Of a stretch of 64,000 nucleotides of DNA, positions 40,901 to 52,900 are shown piece after piece. The DNA is from Kitasatospora kifunensis (GTDB lineage: Bacteria; Actinomycetota; Actinomycetes; Streptomycetales; Streptomycetaceae): contig NZ_JACHJV010000001.1 in NCBI RefSeq assembly GCF_014203855.1, forward strand, positions 7,564,001-7,628,000, read 5' to 3'. Position numbers and translations under genes: made by a program. Position 1 is the first letter of the stretch; every line of letters starts with the position of its first letter. Below the pieces are notes generated by a model. The model was not told where the DNA came from and did no database searches. It saw only the letters and a list, made by a program, of their open reading frames with translations.

Positions 40901-43900
40901 GTCAGGGTTCGCAGCGCCTGGGGATGGGGCGTGAACTGTACGACCGCTTCCCGGTGTTCGCGGCGGCGTTCGATGCGGTCTGCGCGGGGTTGGACGAGCA
41001 CCTGGAGCGGCCGATCCGCAGCGTGGTCTGGGGCGCGGAGGAGGAGCTCCTCAACCAGACGGTGCACGCTCAGGCGGGGCTGTTCGCGATCGAGGTGGCG
41101 CTGTTCCGGCTGCTCGAATCGTTCGGTGTGCGGGCGGACTTCGTGGCCGGGCACTCGATCGGTGAGGTGGCTGCCGCGCACGTTGCCGGTGTCTTCTCGC
41201 TGGCGGATGCGTGCGCCCTGGTGGCGGCACGCGGACGCTTGATGCAGGCGCTTCCCGCTGGCGGCGCGATGCTCGCCGTGCAGGCGACCGAGGACGAGGT
41301 CCTTCCCCTGCTCAACGACCGTGTCTCCATCGCGGCCGTGAACGGTCCGAGCTCCCTGGTGGTTTCCGGGGCCGAGGAGGCGGCGGCGGCGGTCCGTGCC
41401 CATTTCGATGGCGAGGGTCGCAAGGCCACTCTGCTGCGGGTGTCGCACGCGTTCCACTCCCCGCTGATGGATCCGATGCTGGAGGAGTTCCGTACGGTCG
41501 TCGCGGGCCTGTCGCCGCAGGCTCCCCGGCTTCCGGTGGTCTCCAACCTCACCGGTGAACTCGCCGCACCCGAGCAGCTCTGCTCCCCGGAGTACTGGGT
41601 GCGGCACGTGCGCGAGGCGGTGCGCTTCGCCGACGGCATCGCGTGCCTGTCGGCCCAGGGTGTGACCCGTTTCCTGGAGCTCGGCCCGGACGGCGTCCTG
41701 TCCGCGCTGGCGGCCGAATCCGCCGGCAAGCAGGCGGTGTTCATCCCGGTCCTGCGTAAGGGCAAGCCCGAGGAGTTCACCGCCGTCCAGGGGCTGGCCC
41801 GCCTGCACGTCCACGGCGCCAAGGTCGACTGGACCGTACTGTTCGCCGGGACCGGTGCCCGGACCGTCGACCTGCCGACCTACGCCTTCCAGCGGCAGCG
41901 GTACTGGCCGACGGGCTCGGTGCAGCGTGCGGGCGATGTGCGGTTCGCCGGGCTGGGCACGGCGGAACACCCGCTGCTCGGAGCAGCCGTTGCACTGGCG
42001 GGCGAGGGCGACGACGGTGTGCTGCTCACCGGCCGCTTGTCGCTGTCCACGCACCCGTGGCTGGCCGACCATGTGGTGCAGGGTGCCGTGCTCCTGCCTG
42101 GCACGGGGCTGCTTGAACTCGCCATCCGAGCGGGCGATGAGGTCGGTTGCGAGCTGGTGGAGGAGTTGACGCTCGCCGCGCCGTTGGTGCTGCCCGCGCA
42201 GGGCGGCGTGCAGGTGCAGGTGCGTGTCGGGAGTCCGGAGGAGTCGGGCCGGCGGGTGCTGGGCGTGTACTCCCGCCCGGACGGTTCGGCCGGCCAGGAC
42301 CACGCTCCCTGGGTCGAGCACGCGAGTGGTGTGCTGGCACCCGGGACCAGCGAGCCCCTGAGCTTTGATGCTTCGGTCTGGCCGCCGACCGGCGCCGAGC
42401 CGGTGTCGGTCGATGGCGCCTACCAGGCCTTCGCCGCGGTCGGGTTCGGCTACGGACCGGTGTTCCAGGGTCTGCGGGCCGTCTGGCGGCGCGGCGACGA
42501 GGTCTTCGCCGAGGCCGAACTGCCGGAGCGGGCGCAGGGTGAGGCCGGCCGGTTCGGCCTGCACCCCGCGCTGCTGGACTCCGCGCTGCATGCAGGCATC
42601 CTCGCGGGCGACAGCGAGGACACCGTGGTTCCGTTCCTGTGGAGCGGGGTGTCGCTGCACGCGGTTGGCGCGTCGGCGGTGCGGGTGCGCCTGACCACAC
42701 TGGGCGAGGGCCGGCTGTCGCTGGCGGTGGCGGACAGCACGGGTGCGCCGGTGCTGTCGGTGGCTTCGATGGTGGGCCGTCCGGTGTCGGCGGAGCAGTT
42801 GGGTGCTGCCGCTGGTGTGTCGAGTGGGCCGTTGTACGGGGTGGATTGGTCGGTGGTGCCGTCGGGTGATGGTACGGGTCTGAGCTGGGTGGCGTGGGAG
42901 GAGTTGGCCGAGTCCGGGCCGGTGCCGGATGTGGTGGTGCTGGACTGCGGTGTGCCGGTGGAGTCGCTGTCCGTGCCTTTGGCGGTCCGTGCGGTGGCGC
43001 ACCGGGTTCTGGCGGTCGTTCAGTCGTGGTTGGTGGATGAGCGGTTTGCTGGTTCTCGGTTGGTGGTGGTGACGCGTGGTGCGGTGGCTACGTGTGTGGG
43101 TGTGGGTGTGGATGTGGTGCAGGCTCCGGTGTGGGGTCTGGTGCGGTCGGCGCAGGCGGAGAATCCGGGTCGGTTCGTGTTGGTGGACACGGACGGGGAT
43201 GCTGTCGACAGCGTGCTGTTGTCTGCGGTGGCGGTGGGTGAGCCGGAGTGTGCGGTGCGTTCGGGTGCGGTGTGGGTGCCGCGTCTGGTGCGGTTGGCAC
43301 CGGCGGATGCGTCGCAGTCGGTGGTGTTCGATCCGGCGGGGAGTGTGTTGATCACGGGTGGTACCGGTGGTCTGGGTGCGGTGGTGGCCCGGCACCTGGT
43401 GGCCGAATCTGGTGTGCGTCACTTGGTGTTGACCAGTCGCAGTGGTCTGTCGGCTCCGGGCGCGCCGGAGTTGGTGGCGGAGTTGGCTGAACTCGGTGCC
43501 GAGGCGCGGGTGGTGGCCTGTGATGTGTCGGATCGCGGGGCGTTGGCGGGGCTGTTGGCCGGCATCGGGCGTCCGTTGACGGCGGTGGTGCATGCGGCGG
43601 GTGTGGGTGACAACGCGCTGGTGGGTGCTCTGACTCCGGAGCGGATGGATGCGGTGCTCGCGCCGAAGGCGGATGCGGCGTGGTATCTGCACGAGTTGAC
43701 CCGGGATCTGGATCTCGCGGCGTTCGTGCTCTTCTCGTCCGCTGGTGGTCTGGTGTTGACGGCGGGTCAGGGTAACTACGCGGCGGCGAACGTGTTCCTG
43801 GACGGTCTGGCGGCTCAGCGTCGGGCCGAGGGCCTGGTCGCCACCTCGATGGCCTTCAGCCTCTGGGACGCGGGCGCAGGCATGAGCCAGTTCCTCGGCG

Positions 43901-46900
43901 AGGTCGACCGCAAGCGCCTGGCGACCCAGGGCGTGCCCGTGCTCGCGCACGACGCGGGCCTGGCTCTCTTCGCGGCCGGACTGCGCAGCGAGCGCGCCAA
44001 CCTCGTCCCGATCCGGGTCGACGCCGCCGCCCTGCGGGCCCGCACCGACGAGGTCCCCGCGCTGCTGCGCGGCCTGGCCCCGCGGGCCCGGCGGGCGGCA
44101 GCGGCCGCCACGCCGACCTCGACGCTCGCTCAACGACTGGCCGGGCAGACGGCCGGTGAGCGGCACCGCACCGTCCTGGGCATCGTGCGGGCACAGGTCG
44201 CCGCCGTGCTCGGGCACGCCTCGGCGGAGGCGATCGAGCCGCAGCGCGCGTTCCAGGAGCTCGGCTTCGACTCGCTGGCCGCGACCGAGCTGCGCAACCA
44301 GCTCAACACCCTCACCGGCCTGCGCCTGCCGGCCACCCTCGCCTTCGACTACCCCAACGCCCAGGCCGTCGCCAAGCAGATCATCACACTGCTCAATGAT
44401 CACGGAGACGGCGCGCCGGATGCGATGAGCCCGACCCGACGCACCGGCGTCGAACGCCCGTCCCATGACGAGCCGATCGCGATCGTCGGCATGGCCTGCC
44501 GCTACCCGGGGGTGACCACGCCCGAGGAGCTGTGGCAGCTGCTGGTCGACGGGCGCGACACCGTCGCGGACCTGCCGACCAACCGTGGCTGGAACATCGA
44601 GGACCTCTACGACCCCGAGGTCGGCAAGGAGGGCAAGAGCTACACGCGCCGCGGCAGCTTCCTCTACGACGCGGCCGAGTTCGACCCGGCGTTCTTCGGC
44701 ATCTCGCCGCGCGAGGCGCTCTACATGGACCCGCAGCAGCGACTGCTGCTCGAAGCGTCCTGGGAGGCGCTGGAGCGGGCCGGCATCGACCCGGCCTCGC
44801 TCAAGGGCAGCAGGACCGGCGTGTACGCGGGCGTCATGTACCACGACTACGCGCTGAACGCGAACCCCTCCGGCACCAGCGGCGGCAGCGTGGTGTCGGG
44901 CCGGGTCTCCTACACGCTCGGCCTGGAGGGCCCGGCGGTCACGGTCGACACCGCCTGCTCGTCCTCCCTGGTCGCGCTGCACCTGGCGGCTCAGGCGCTG
45001 CGCTCGGGCGAGTGCGAGTTGGCGCTGGCAGGTGGCGCCACGGTGATGTCCACGCCGGGGATGTTCATCGAGTTCAGCCGGCAGCGCGGGCTCTCCGCGG
45101 ACGGCCGGTGCAAGGCGTTCGCCGGCGCGGCGGACGGTGTCGGCTGGTCGGAGGGCGTCGGCGTGCTGCTCGTCGAGCGGCTCTCGGACGCGCGGCGCAA
45201 CGGCCACCAGGTGTTGGCGGTGATCCGCGGTTCCGCCGTCAACCAGGACGGCGCGAGCAACGGCTTCGCCGCTCCCAACGGGCCGTCGCAGCAGCGGGTC
45301 ATCCGGCAGGCTCTGGCCGCGGCCGGTCTCTCGCCTGCCGAGGTCGACGCGGTGGAGGCGCACGGCACGGGCACCACGCTCGGTGACCCGATCGAGGCAC
45401 AGGCACTGCTGGCGACCTACGGTCAGGACCGGCCCGCCGACCGGCCGTTGCTGCTCGGCTCGGTGAAGTCCAACCTCGGCCACGCCCAGGCTGCGGCAGG
45501 CGTGGCGGGTGTGATCAAGATGGTCCTGGCGATGCGGCACGGCGTGCTGCCGCGCACCCTGCACGTCGATCAGCCTTCACCGCATGTGGACTGGTCCGAA
45601 GGCGCCGTCGAACTGCTCACGGAGTCCGTCGACTGGCCGGTCACCGACCGTCCGCGCCGGGCGAGCGTCTCGGCGTTCGGGATCAGCGGCACCAACGCAC
45701 ACGTGGTCCTTGAGCAGCCTGCGGCGACTCCTTCGATGGCTGACGAACCGTCAACTTCACATGGTGTTCTGCCATGGCTGCTCTCCGCCGCGACACCGGC
45801 GGCCCTGCGGGCCCAGGCCGAGCGGCTGCGGTCGTTCCTGCTGTCCGACCCGACACTGAGCCCGCTGGCCACGGCCACCGCGCTGGCAACGACCCGCGCC
45901 GCGCTGGAGAGCCGGGCGGTGGTGATCGGCACCGGACGGGACGAGCTGCTCGCCGGCCTCGGCGCACTGGCGCAGGGCGACTCCGCGCCCGGCGTCTTCA
46001 CGGCCTCGGCGCGCGGTGGCGACCTGACGGCGTTCCTCTTCTCGGGGCAGGGCTCGCAACGCCTTGGCATGGGGCGTGAACTGTACGACCGCTTCCCGGT
46101 GTTCGCGGCGGCGTTCGATGCGGTCTGTGCGGGGTTGGACGAGCACCTGGAGCGGCCGATCCGCGAGGCTCTCTGGGGCGCGGACGCGGACCTGCTCAAC
46201 CAGACGGTGCACGCCCAGGCAGGGCTGTTCGCGATCGAGGTGGCGCTGTTCCGGCTGCTCGAATCCTGGTCGGTGAGCCCGGACTTCGTGGCCGGGCACT
46301 CGATCGGTGAGGTGGCTGCGGCGCACGTCGCCGGTGTCTTCTCGCTGGCGGACGCGTGCGCCCTGGTGGCGGCTCGCGGACGGTTGATGCAGGCGCTGCC
46401 TGCAGGCGGCGCGATGCTCGCCGTGCAGGCGACCGAGGACGAGGTCCTTCCCCTGCTCAACGACCGTGTCTCCATCGCGGCTGTGAACGGTCCGAGCTCC
46501 CTGGTGGTTTCCGGCGCCGAGGAGGCGGTGGCGGCGATCCGTGCTCACTTCGATGGCGAGGGTCGCAAGGTCACTCTGCTGCGGGTGTCGCACGCGTTCC
46601 ACTCCCCGCTGATGGACCCGATGATCGACGACTTCCGCCAGGTCGTCGCCGGCCTCTCCCTCCACACTCCGACCATCCCGGTCGTCTCCAACCTGACCGG
46701 CGAACTCGCCGCACCCGAGCAGCTCTGCTCCCCGGAGTACTGGGTGCGGCACGTGCGTGAGGCGGTGCGCTTCGCCGATGGCATCGCGTGCCTGTCGGCC
46801 CAGGGCGTGACCCGCTTCCTGGAGCTCGGCCCGGACGGCGTCCTCACCGCGCTGGCCGCCGACTCTGCCGCCGGTGCGGTGTTCGCCCCGGTCCTGCGCA

Positions 46901-49900
46901 AGGACCGGAGCGAGGAGTCCACCGTCGTGGAGTCCGTGGCTCGCCTGCACCTGCATGGCGCCAAGGTCGACTGGACCGCGATCTTCGCCGGCGTCGATGC
47001 CCGGCAGGTGGAGCTGCCGACCTACGCCTTCCAGCGTCAGCACTACTGGCTCGACGCCACCAGCGGCTCCAGCGACCTGAGTTCGGCCGGTCTTGGCTCG
47101 GCGGCGCACCCGCTGCTGGGAGCAGCTGTCGAGCTGGTCAACGCCGACGGTTACCTCTTCACCGGTCGGCTGTCGCTGACCACACACTCGTGGCTGGCCG
47201 ACCACGCCGTGCTCGGGAGCGTGCTGCTCCCCGGTACCGGGCTGCTCGAACTCGCGCTGCGGGCGGGCACGGAGGTCGGCTGCGCCACGGTCGAGGAGTT
47301 GACACTGGCCGCGCCGCTGCTGCTGCCCGAACAGGGCGGCGTGCAGGTGCAGGTCTGGGTCGGCGAGTCGGATGGCAGCGGTCGCCGCGAACTCGCCGTG
47401 CACTCCCGCCCGGACGACGGCCAGGGCGAGGAGTGGGTGCGCCACGCGTCCGGTTTCCTGACGCCTGGCGCCACCGAGCCCTTGAGCTTTGATGCTTCGG
47501 TCTGGCCGCCGACCGGCGCCGCGTCGGTGTCGATGGACGGCGCCTACGAAGGCTTCGCGGCTGCCGGGTTCGGCTACGGGCCGGCATTCCAGGGGCTGCG
47601 GGCCGTCTGGCAGCGCGGTGAGGAACTGTTCGCCGAGGTCGAGCTCCCGGCCGACGTCGACGGTGCCGCGTTCGGCGTGCACCCGGCCCTGCTCGACGCC
47701 GTCATGCATGCGGCGATCCTCACCAGCTCCGGCGAGTTGGCGATTCCGTTCCTGTGGAGCGGGGTGTCGCTGCACGCGGTTGGTGCGTCGGTGGTGCGGG
47801 TGCGGTTGACCCGTCTCGGCGATGGTGGGCTGTCGCTGGCGGTGGCGGACAGCACGGGTGCGCCGGTGCTGTCGGTGGGCTCGATGGTGGGCCGTCCGGT
47901 GTCGGCGGAGCAGTTGGGTGCTGCTGCTGGTGTGTCGAGTGGGCCGTTGTACGGGGTGGATTGGTCGGTGGTGCCGTCGGGTGATGGGGCGGGTCTGAGC
48001 TGGGTGGCGTGGGAGGAGTTGGCCGAGTCCGGGCCGGTGCCGGATGTGGTGGTGCTGGACTGCGGTGTGCCGGTGGAGTCGCTGTCCGTGCCTTTGGCGG
48101 TCCGTGCGGTGGCGCACCGGGTCCTGGCGGTCGTTCAGTCGTGGTTGGTGGATGAGCGGTTTGCTGGTTCTCGGTTGGTGGTGGTGACGCGTGGTGCGGT
48201 GGCCACGTGTGAGGGTGTGGGTGTGGATGTGGTGCAGGCTCCGGTGTGGGGTCTGGTGCGGTCGGCGCAGGCGGAGAATCCGGGTCGGTTCGTGTTGGTG
48301 GATACGGATGCCGGTGTGGACGATGGGTTGTTGTCTGCGGTGGCGGTGGGTGAGCCGGAGTGTGCGGTGCGTTCGGGTGCGGTGTGGGTGCCGCGTCTGG
48401 TGCGGTTGGCGCCGGTGGATGTGTCGGAGTCGGTGGTGTTCGATCCGGCGGGGAGTGTGTTGATCACGGGTGGTACGGGTGGTCTGGGTGCGGTGGTGGC
48501 CCGGCACCTGGTGGCCGAATTCGGTGTGCGTCATTTGGTGTTGACCAGTCGTAGTGGTCTGTCGGCGTCGGGTGCGCCGGAGTTGGTGGCGGAGTTGGCT
48601 GAACTCGGTGCCGAGGCGCGGGTGGTGGCCTGTGATGTGTCGGATCGCGAGGCGTTGGCGGGGCTGTTGGCTGGCGTCGGGCGTCCGTTGACGGCGGTGG
48701 TGCATGCGGCGGGTGTGGGTGACAACGCGCTGGTGGGTGCGCTGACTCCGGAGCGGATGGATGCGGTGCTCGCGCCGAAGGCGGATGCGGCGTGGTATCT
48801 GCACGAGTTGACCCGGGAGCTGGATCTCGCGGCGTTCGTGCTCTTCTCGTCCGCTGGTGGTCTGGTGTTGACGGCGGGTCAGGGTAACTACGCGGCGGCG
48901 AACGTGTTCCTGGACGGTCTGGCGGCTCAGCGTCGGGCCGAGGGCCTGGTCGCCACCTCGATGGCCTTCAGCCTCTGGGAGGTCGGCGCCGGCCTCGGCG
49001 AGTTCCTGCGGGACGTGGACCGCAAGCGGATGGCGACCCAGGGCGTTCCCCCGCTGACCCATGACGCGGGCCTGGCTCTCTTCGCGGCTGGGCTGCGCAG
49101 CGAGCGGGCCAACCTCGTCCCGATCCGGGTCGATACCGCCGCCCTGCGGGCCCGCACCGACGAGATTCCCGCGCTGCTGCGCGGCCTGGCCCCGGCGGTG
49201 CGGCGAGCCGCGACGGCCGCCGTCGCGTCGACGGTGACCCTGGCGGAGCGCCTGGCCGGCCTGACGGCGGCCGAGCGGCACCGCACGGTGCTGCACCTGG
49301 TGCGCACCGAGGTCGCCGCCGTGCTCGGGCACGCCTCGGCGGAGGCGGTTGAACCGGACCGCGCCTTCCAGGAGCTCGGCTTCGACTCGCTGGCCGCGAC
49401 CGAGCTGCGCAACCACCTCAACACCCTCACCGGCCTGCGCCTGCCGGCCACCCTCGCCTTCGACTACCCCAACGCCCAGACCGTCACGGACCACGTCACT
49501 GCTGAGCTGTGGCCGGCCGGGACGGTCGGCAGCGGCGAGAGTGCCGTAACCGGCGAGGACGAGCTCCGCGAGGCACTGCGGTCGATCCCGACCAGTCGCC
49601 TGCGCGACGCGGGGCTGATGGACAGCCTGCTCGAACTGGCGGAGATCAACCCCCTCGACATCGCGGACGTCAATGCAACTCAAGAAGAGGACGTCAGCAC
49701 AACCCAAGAAGGTGACACCGGCGACGCGCTGAGCGCCGCCCGCAAGGATGCGGCCCAACTGCGGGCGCAGAACCGCAAACTCACCGCGAGCCGGCACGAG
49801 CCGATCGCCATCGTCGGCATGGCCTGCCGCTACCCGGGCGGCGTGGTGACGCCGGAGGACCTGTGGCGGCTGGTGAGTTCGGGCGGTGACGCGATCTCGA

Positions 49901-52900
49901 CCTTCCCGAACGACCGTGGCTGGGACCTGTCCGCGCTGCGCGACCCGAACGCCGAGCGCCCGGACACCTACTACACCCGCGAAGGCGGATTCCTGCACGA
50001 GGCAGCGGAGTTCGACCCCGGCTTCTTCGGCATCTCGCCGCGCGAGGCGCTGGCCATGGACCCGCAGCAGCGACTGACGCTGGAGCTCTCCTGGGAGGCG
50101 CTGGAGCGGGCGGGGATCGACCCGACCTCGCTGCGCGGCACCCGCACCGGTGTCTTCGCCGGTGTGATGTACCACGACTACCCCGGCAGCGACGGCAACG
50201 GCAGCGTGGTGCCGGGCCGGGTCTCCTACAAGCTCGGCCTGGAGGGCCCCGCGGTGTCGGTCGACACCGCCTGCTCGTCCTCCCTGGTCGCGCTCCACCT
50301 CGCGGTTCAGGCGCTGCGCCAGGGCGAGTGCTCGCTCGCACTGACCGGTGGTGTCACCGTGATGGCGACACCCGGTGTCTTCGTCGAGTTCGGGCGCCAG
50401 GGCGGTCTCGCCTCGGACGGCCGATGCAAGTCCTTCGCCTCGGCCGCCGACGGCACGGGCTTCGCCGAGGGCGCGGGCTTCCTCGTGGTCGAGCGGTTGT
50501 CGGACGCTCAGCGCAACGGCCACCAGGTCCTGGCGGTCATCCGCGGCTCGGCCGTCAACCAGGACGGCGCGAGCAACGGCCTCACCGCGCCCAACGGCCC
50601 CTCCCAGCGCCGGGTGATCCGGCAGGCCCTGGCCAACGCCCGCCTGGCAGCCGACCAGATCGACGTGGTGGAGGCGCACGGCACGGGGACCACACTGGGC
50701 GACCCGATCGAGGCGCAGGCGCTGCTCGCGACCTACGGCCAGGGCCGAGCGGCGGAACAGCCGCTCTGGCTCGGCTCGGTGAAGTCGAACATCGGGCACA
50801 CGCAGGCGGCCGCCGGTGTCGCCGGCGTGATCAAGATGGTGATGGCGATGCGCAACGGCGTTCTGCCTTCGACCCTGCACGTGGACGAGCCCAGCCACCA
50901 GGTCGACTGGACCACGGGCGCGGTCCGGCTGCTGACCGAGACCCGGGAGTGGGCTGCCACGGGGCACCCGCGCCGGGCGGGCGTCTCGTCCTTCGGGATC
51001 AGCGGCACCAACGCGCACGTCCTGGTCGAGGAGGCACCCGCACCGGCCCCGGCGGCGCCCGGCGAGTCCGAGCCGACCGTGACCGCGACCGCGACTGCGA
51101 CCGTGCACCCGGCGCCCGTCGTCCCCTGGCTGCTCTCCGCCGCGACCCCGGACGCGCTGCGTGCGCAGGCCGAACGGCTGCTCTCGCTGGTCAGCGGTGA
51201 GCCGGAGCCTCGTCCGCTGGACATCGCCTTCTCACTGGCCACGACCAGGGCCGCACTCGAGCACCGGGCGGCAGTGGTTGCCGCCGATCGCGACGAACTC
51301 CGCTCCGGGCTGGGTGCGTTGGCACGTGGCGAGCGGCCCACGGGCGTGGCAGCCGCCGGACTCCAGGCGTTCCTGTTCTCGGGGCAGGGTTCGCAGCGCC
51401 TGGGGATGGGGCGTGAACTGTACGACCGTTACCCGGTGTTCGCGGCGGCCTTCGATGCGGTCTGCGCGGGGTTGGACGAGCACTTGGACCAGCCGATCCG
51501 CGAGGCCCTCTGGGGCGCGGACGCGGACCTGCTCAATCAGACGGTGCATGCCCAGGCAGGGCTCTTCGCCCTTGAGGTGGCCCTGTTCCGGCTGCTCGAA
51601 TCCTGGTCGGTGAGCCCGGACTTCGTGGCCGGGCACTCGATCGGCGAGGTGGCTGCGGCGCATGTCGCCGGTGTCTTCTCGCTGGCGGACGCGTGCGCCC
51701 TGGTGGCGGCACGCGGCAGGCTGATGCAGGCGCTGCCCGCTGGCGGCGCGATGCTCGCCGTGCAGGCCACCGAGGGCGAAGTCCTTCCCCTGCTCAACGA
51801 GCGTCTCTCCATCGCGGCCGTGAACGGCCCGAACTCCCTGGTGGTTTCCGGCGCCGAGGAGGCGGTGGCGGCGATCCGTACCCACTTCGATGGCGAGGGT
51901 CGCAAGGTCACTCTGCTGCGGGTGTCGCACGCGTTCCACTCCCCGCTGATGGACCCGATGCTCGAAGACTTCCGCCAGGTCGTCGCGAGCCTGGCGCCGC
52001 AGGCTCCTCGCCTTCCGGTGGTCTCCAACCTCACCGGCACTCTCGCCACGGCCGAGCAGCTCTGCTCGCCGGAGTACTGGGTGCGGCACGTGCGTGAGGC
52101 GGTGCGCTTCGCGGACGGTATCGGGTGCCTGTCGGCTCAGGGTGTGACCCGCTTCCTGGAGCTCGGCCCGGACGGCGTCCTGTCCGCGCTGGCGGCCGAA
52201 TCCGCCGGCGAGCAGGCGGTGTTCATCCCGGTCCTGCGTAAGGGCCGTGCCGAGGAGTCCGCCGAGGAGTCCGCGGTGGTGGACGCCCTGGCCGGGTTGC
52301 ACGTCAGCGGTGTACAGGTCGACTGGGCCTCGTTCTACGCCGAAACCGACGCTCGCACGGTCGAGTTGCCCACCTACGCCTTCCAGCACCAGCGGTTCTG
52401 GCCGGCGGTGATGGCGTTCGCCGGTGGCGCGGAGTCCGTCGGGATGACCCCGGCGCAGCACCCGCTGCTCACGGGAGCGGTGGAACTTGCGGGCTCCGCA
52501 GGGTTCTTGCTGACCGGTCGGCTGTCTGTTCAGTCGCACGCGTGGTTGGCGGATCACGTGGTGCTCGGTTCGGTGTTGGTTCCGGGGACGGCGCTGCTGG
52601 AGCTGGCGGTGCGGGCCGGTGATGAGGTGGGCTGTGAGCTGGTGGAGGAGTTGACGCTGGCCGCGCCGCTGGTGCTGCCCGAGGTGGGTGGTGTGCGGGT
52701 GCAGGTGTGGGTCGGTGAGCTGGACGACTCCGGGCGGCGTGCGGTGACGGTGCACTCGCGTCCGGATGGGGCAGACGAGCAGGCCTGGACCTTGCACGCG
52801 AGTGGTGTGCTGTCGGCCGAGGCGGTCGAGCCGCTGGCGTTCGATGCCTCGGTGTGGCCGCCGGTCGGTGCCGAGCCGATGTCGGTCGACGGCGTGTACG

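Larger units (their letters stand above)
39316..44400 (+). other. PKS module 6: KS-AT(malonyl)-DH-KR(atypical)-ACP
   Basis: The KS (39316-40590) has Cys codon 39823 and the TDAQQR variant. The AT (40882-41740) has GHSIG (Ser codon 41155) and HAFH (41446-41457). The DH (41968-42800) has His codon 42070 and Asp codon 42577. The KR (43339-43860) keeps the cofactor loop, Tyr codon 43777 and the following Asn, but the B-type LDD is replaced by GDN (43606-43614), and no A-type Trp is present. The ACP ([11 protein letters not shown]) has Ser codon 44272. Predicted result: one double bond, whose geometry is less certain because the KR type is unclear. Confidence 0.9.
44470..49505 (+). other. PKS module 7: KS-AT(malonyl)-DH-KR(atypical)-ACP
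   Basis: The KS (44470-45717) has Cys codon 44956 and MDPQQR. The AT (46030-46880) has GHSIG (Ser codon 46300) and HAFH (46591-46602). The DH (47107-47900) has His codon 47203 and Asp codon 47695 ([10 protein letters not shown]). The KR (48451-48975) is a near-copy of KR6 with GDN instead of LDD, and Tyr codon 48889. The ACP ([11 protein letters not shown]) has Ser codon 49387. Predicted result: one double bond. The module ends in a C-terminal-docking-like tail although the protein continues. Confidence 0.9.
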
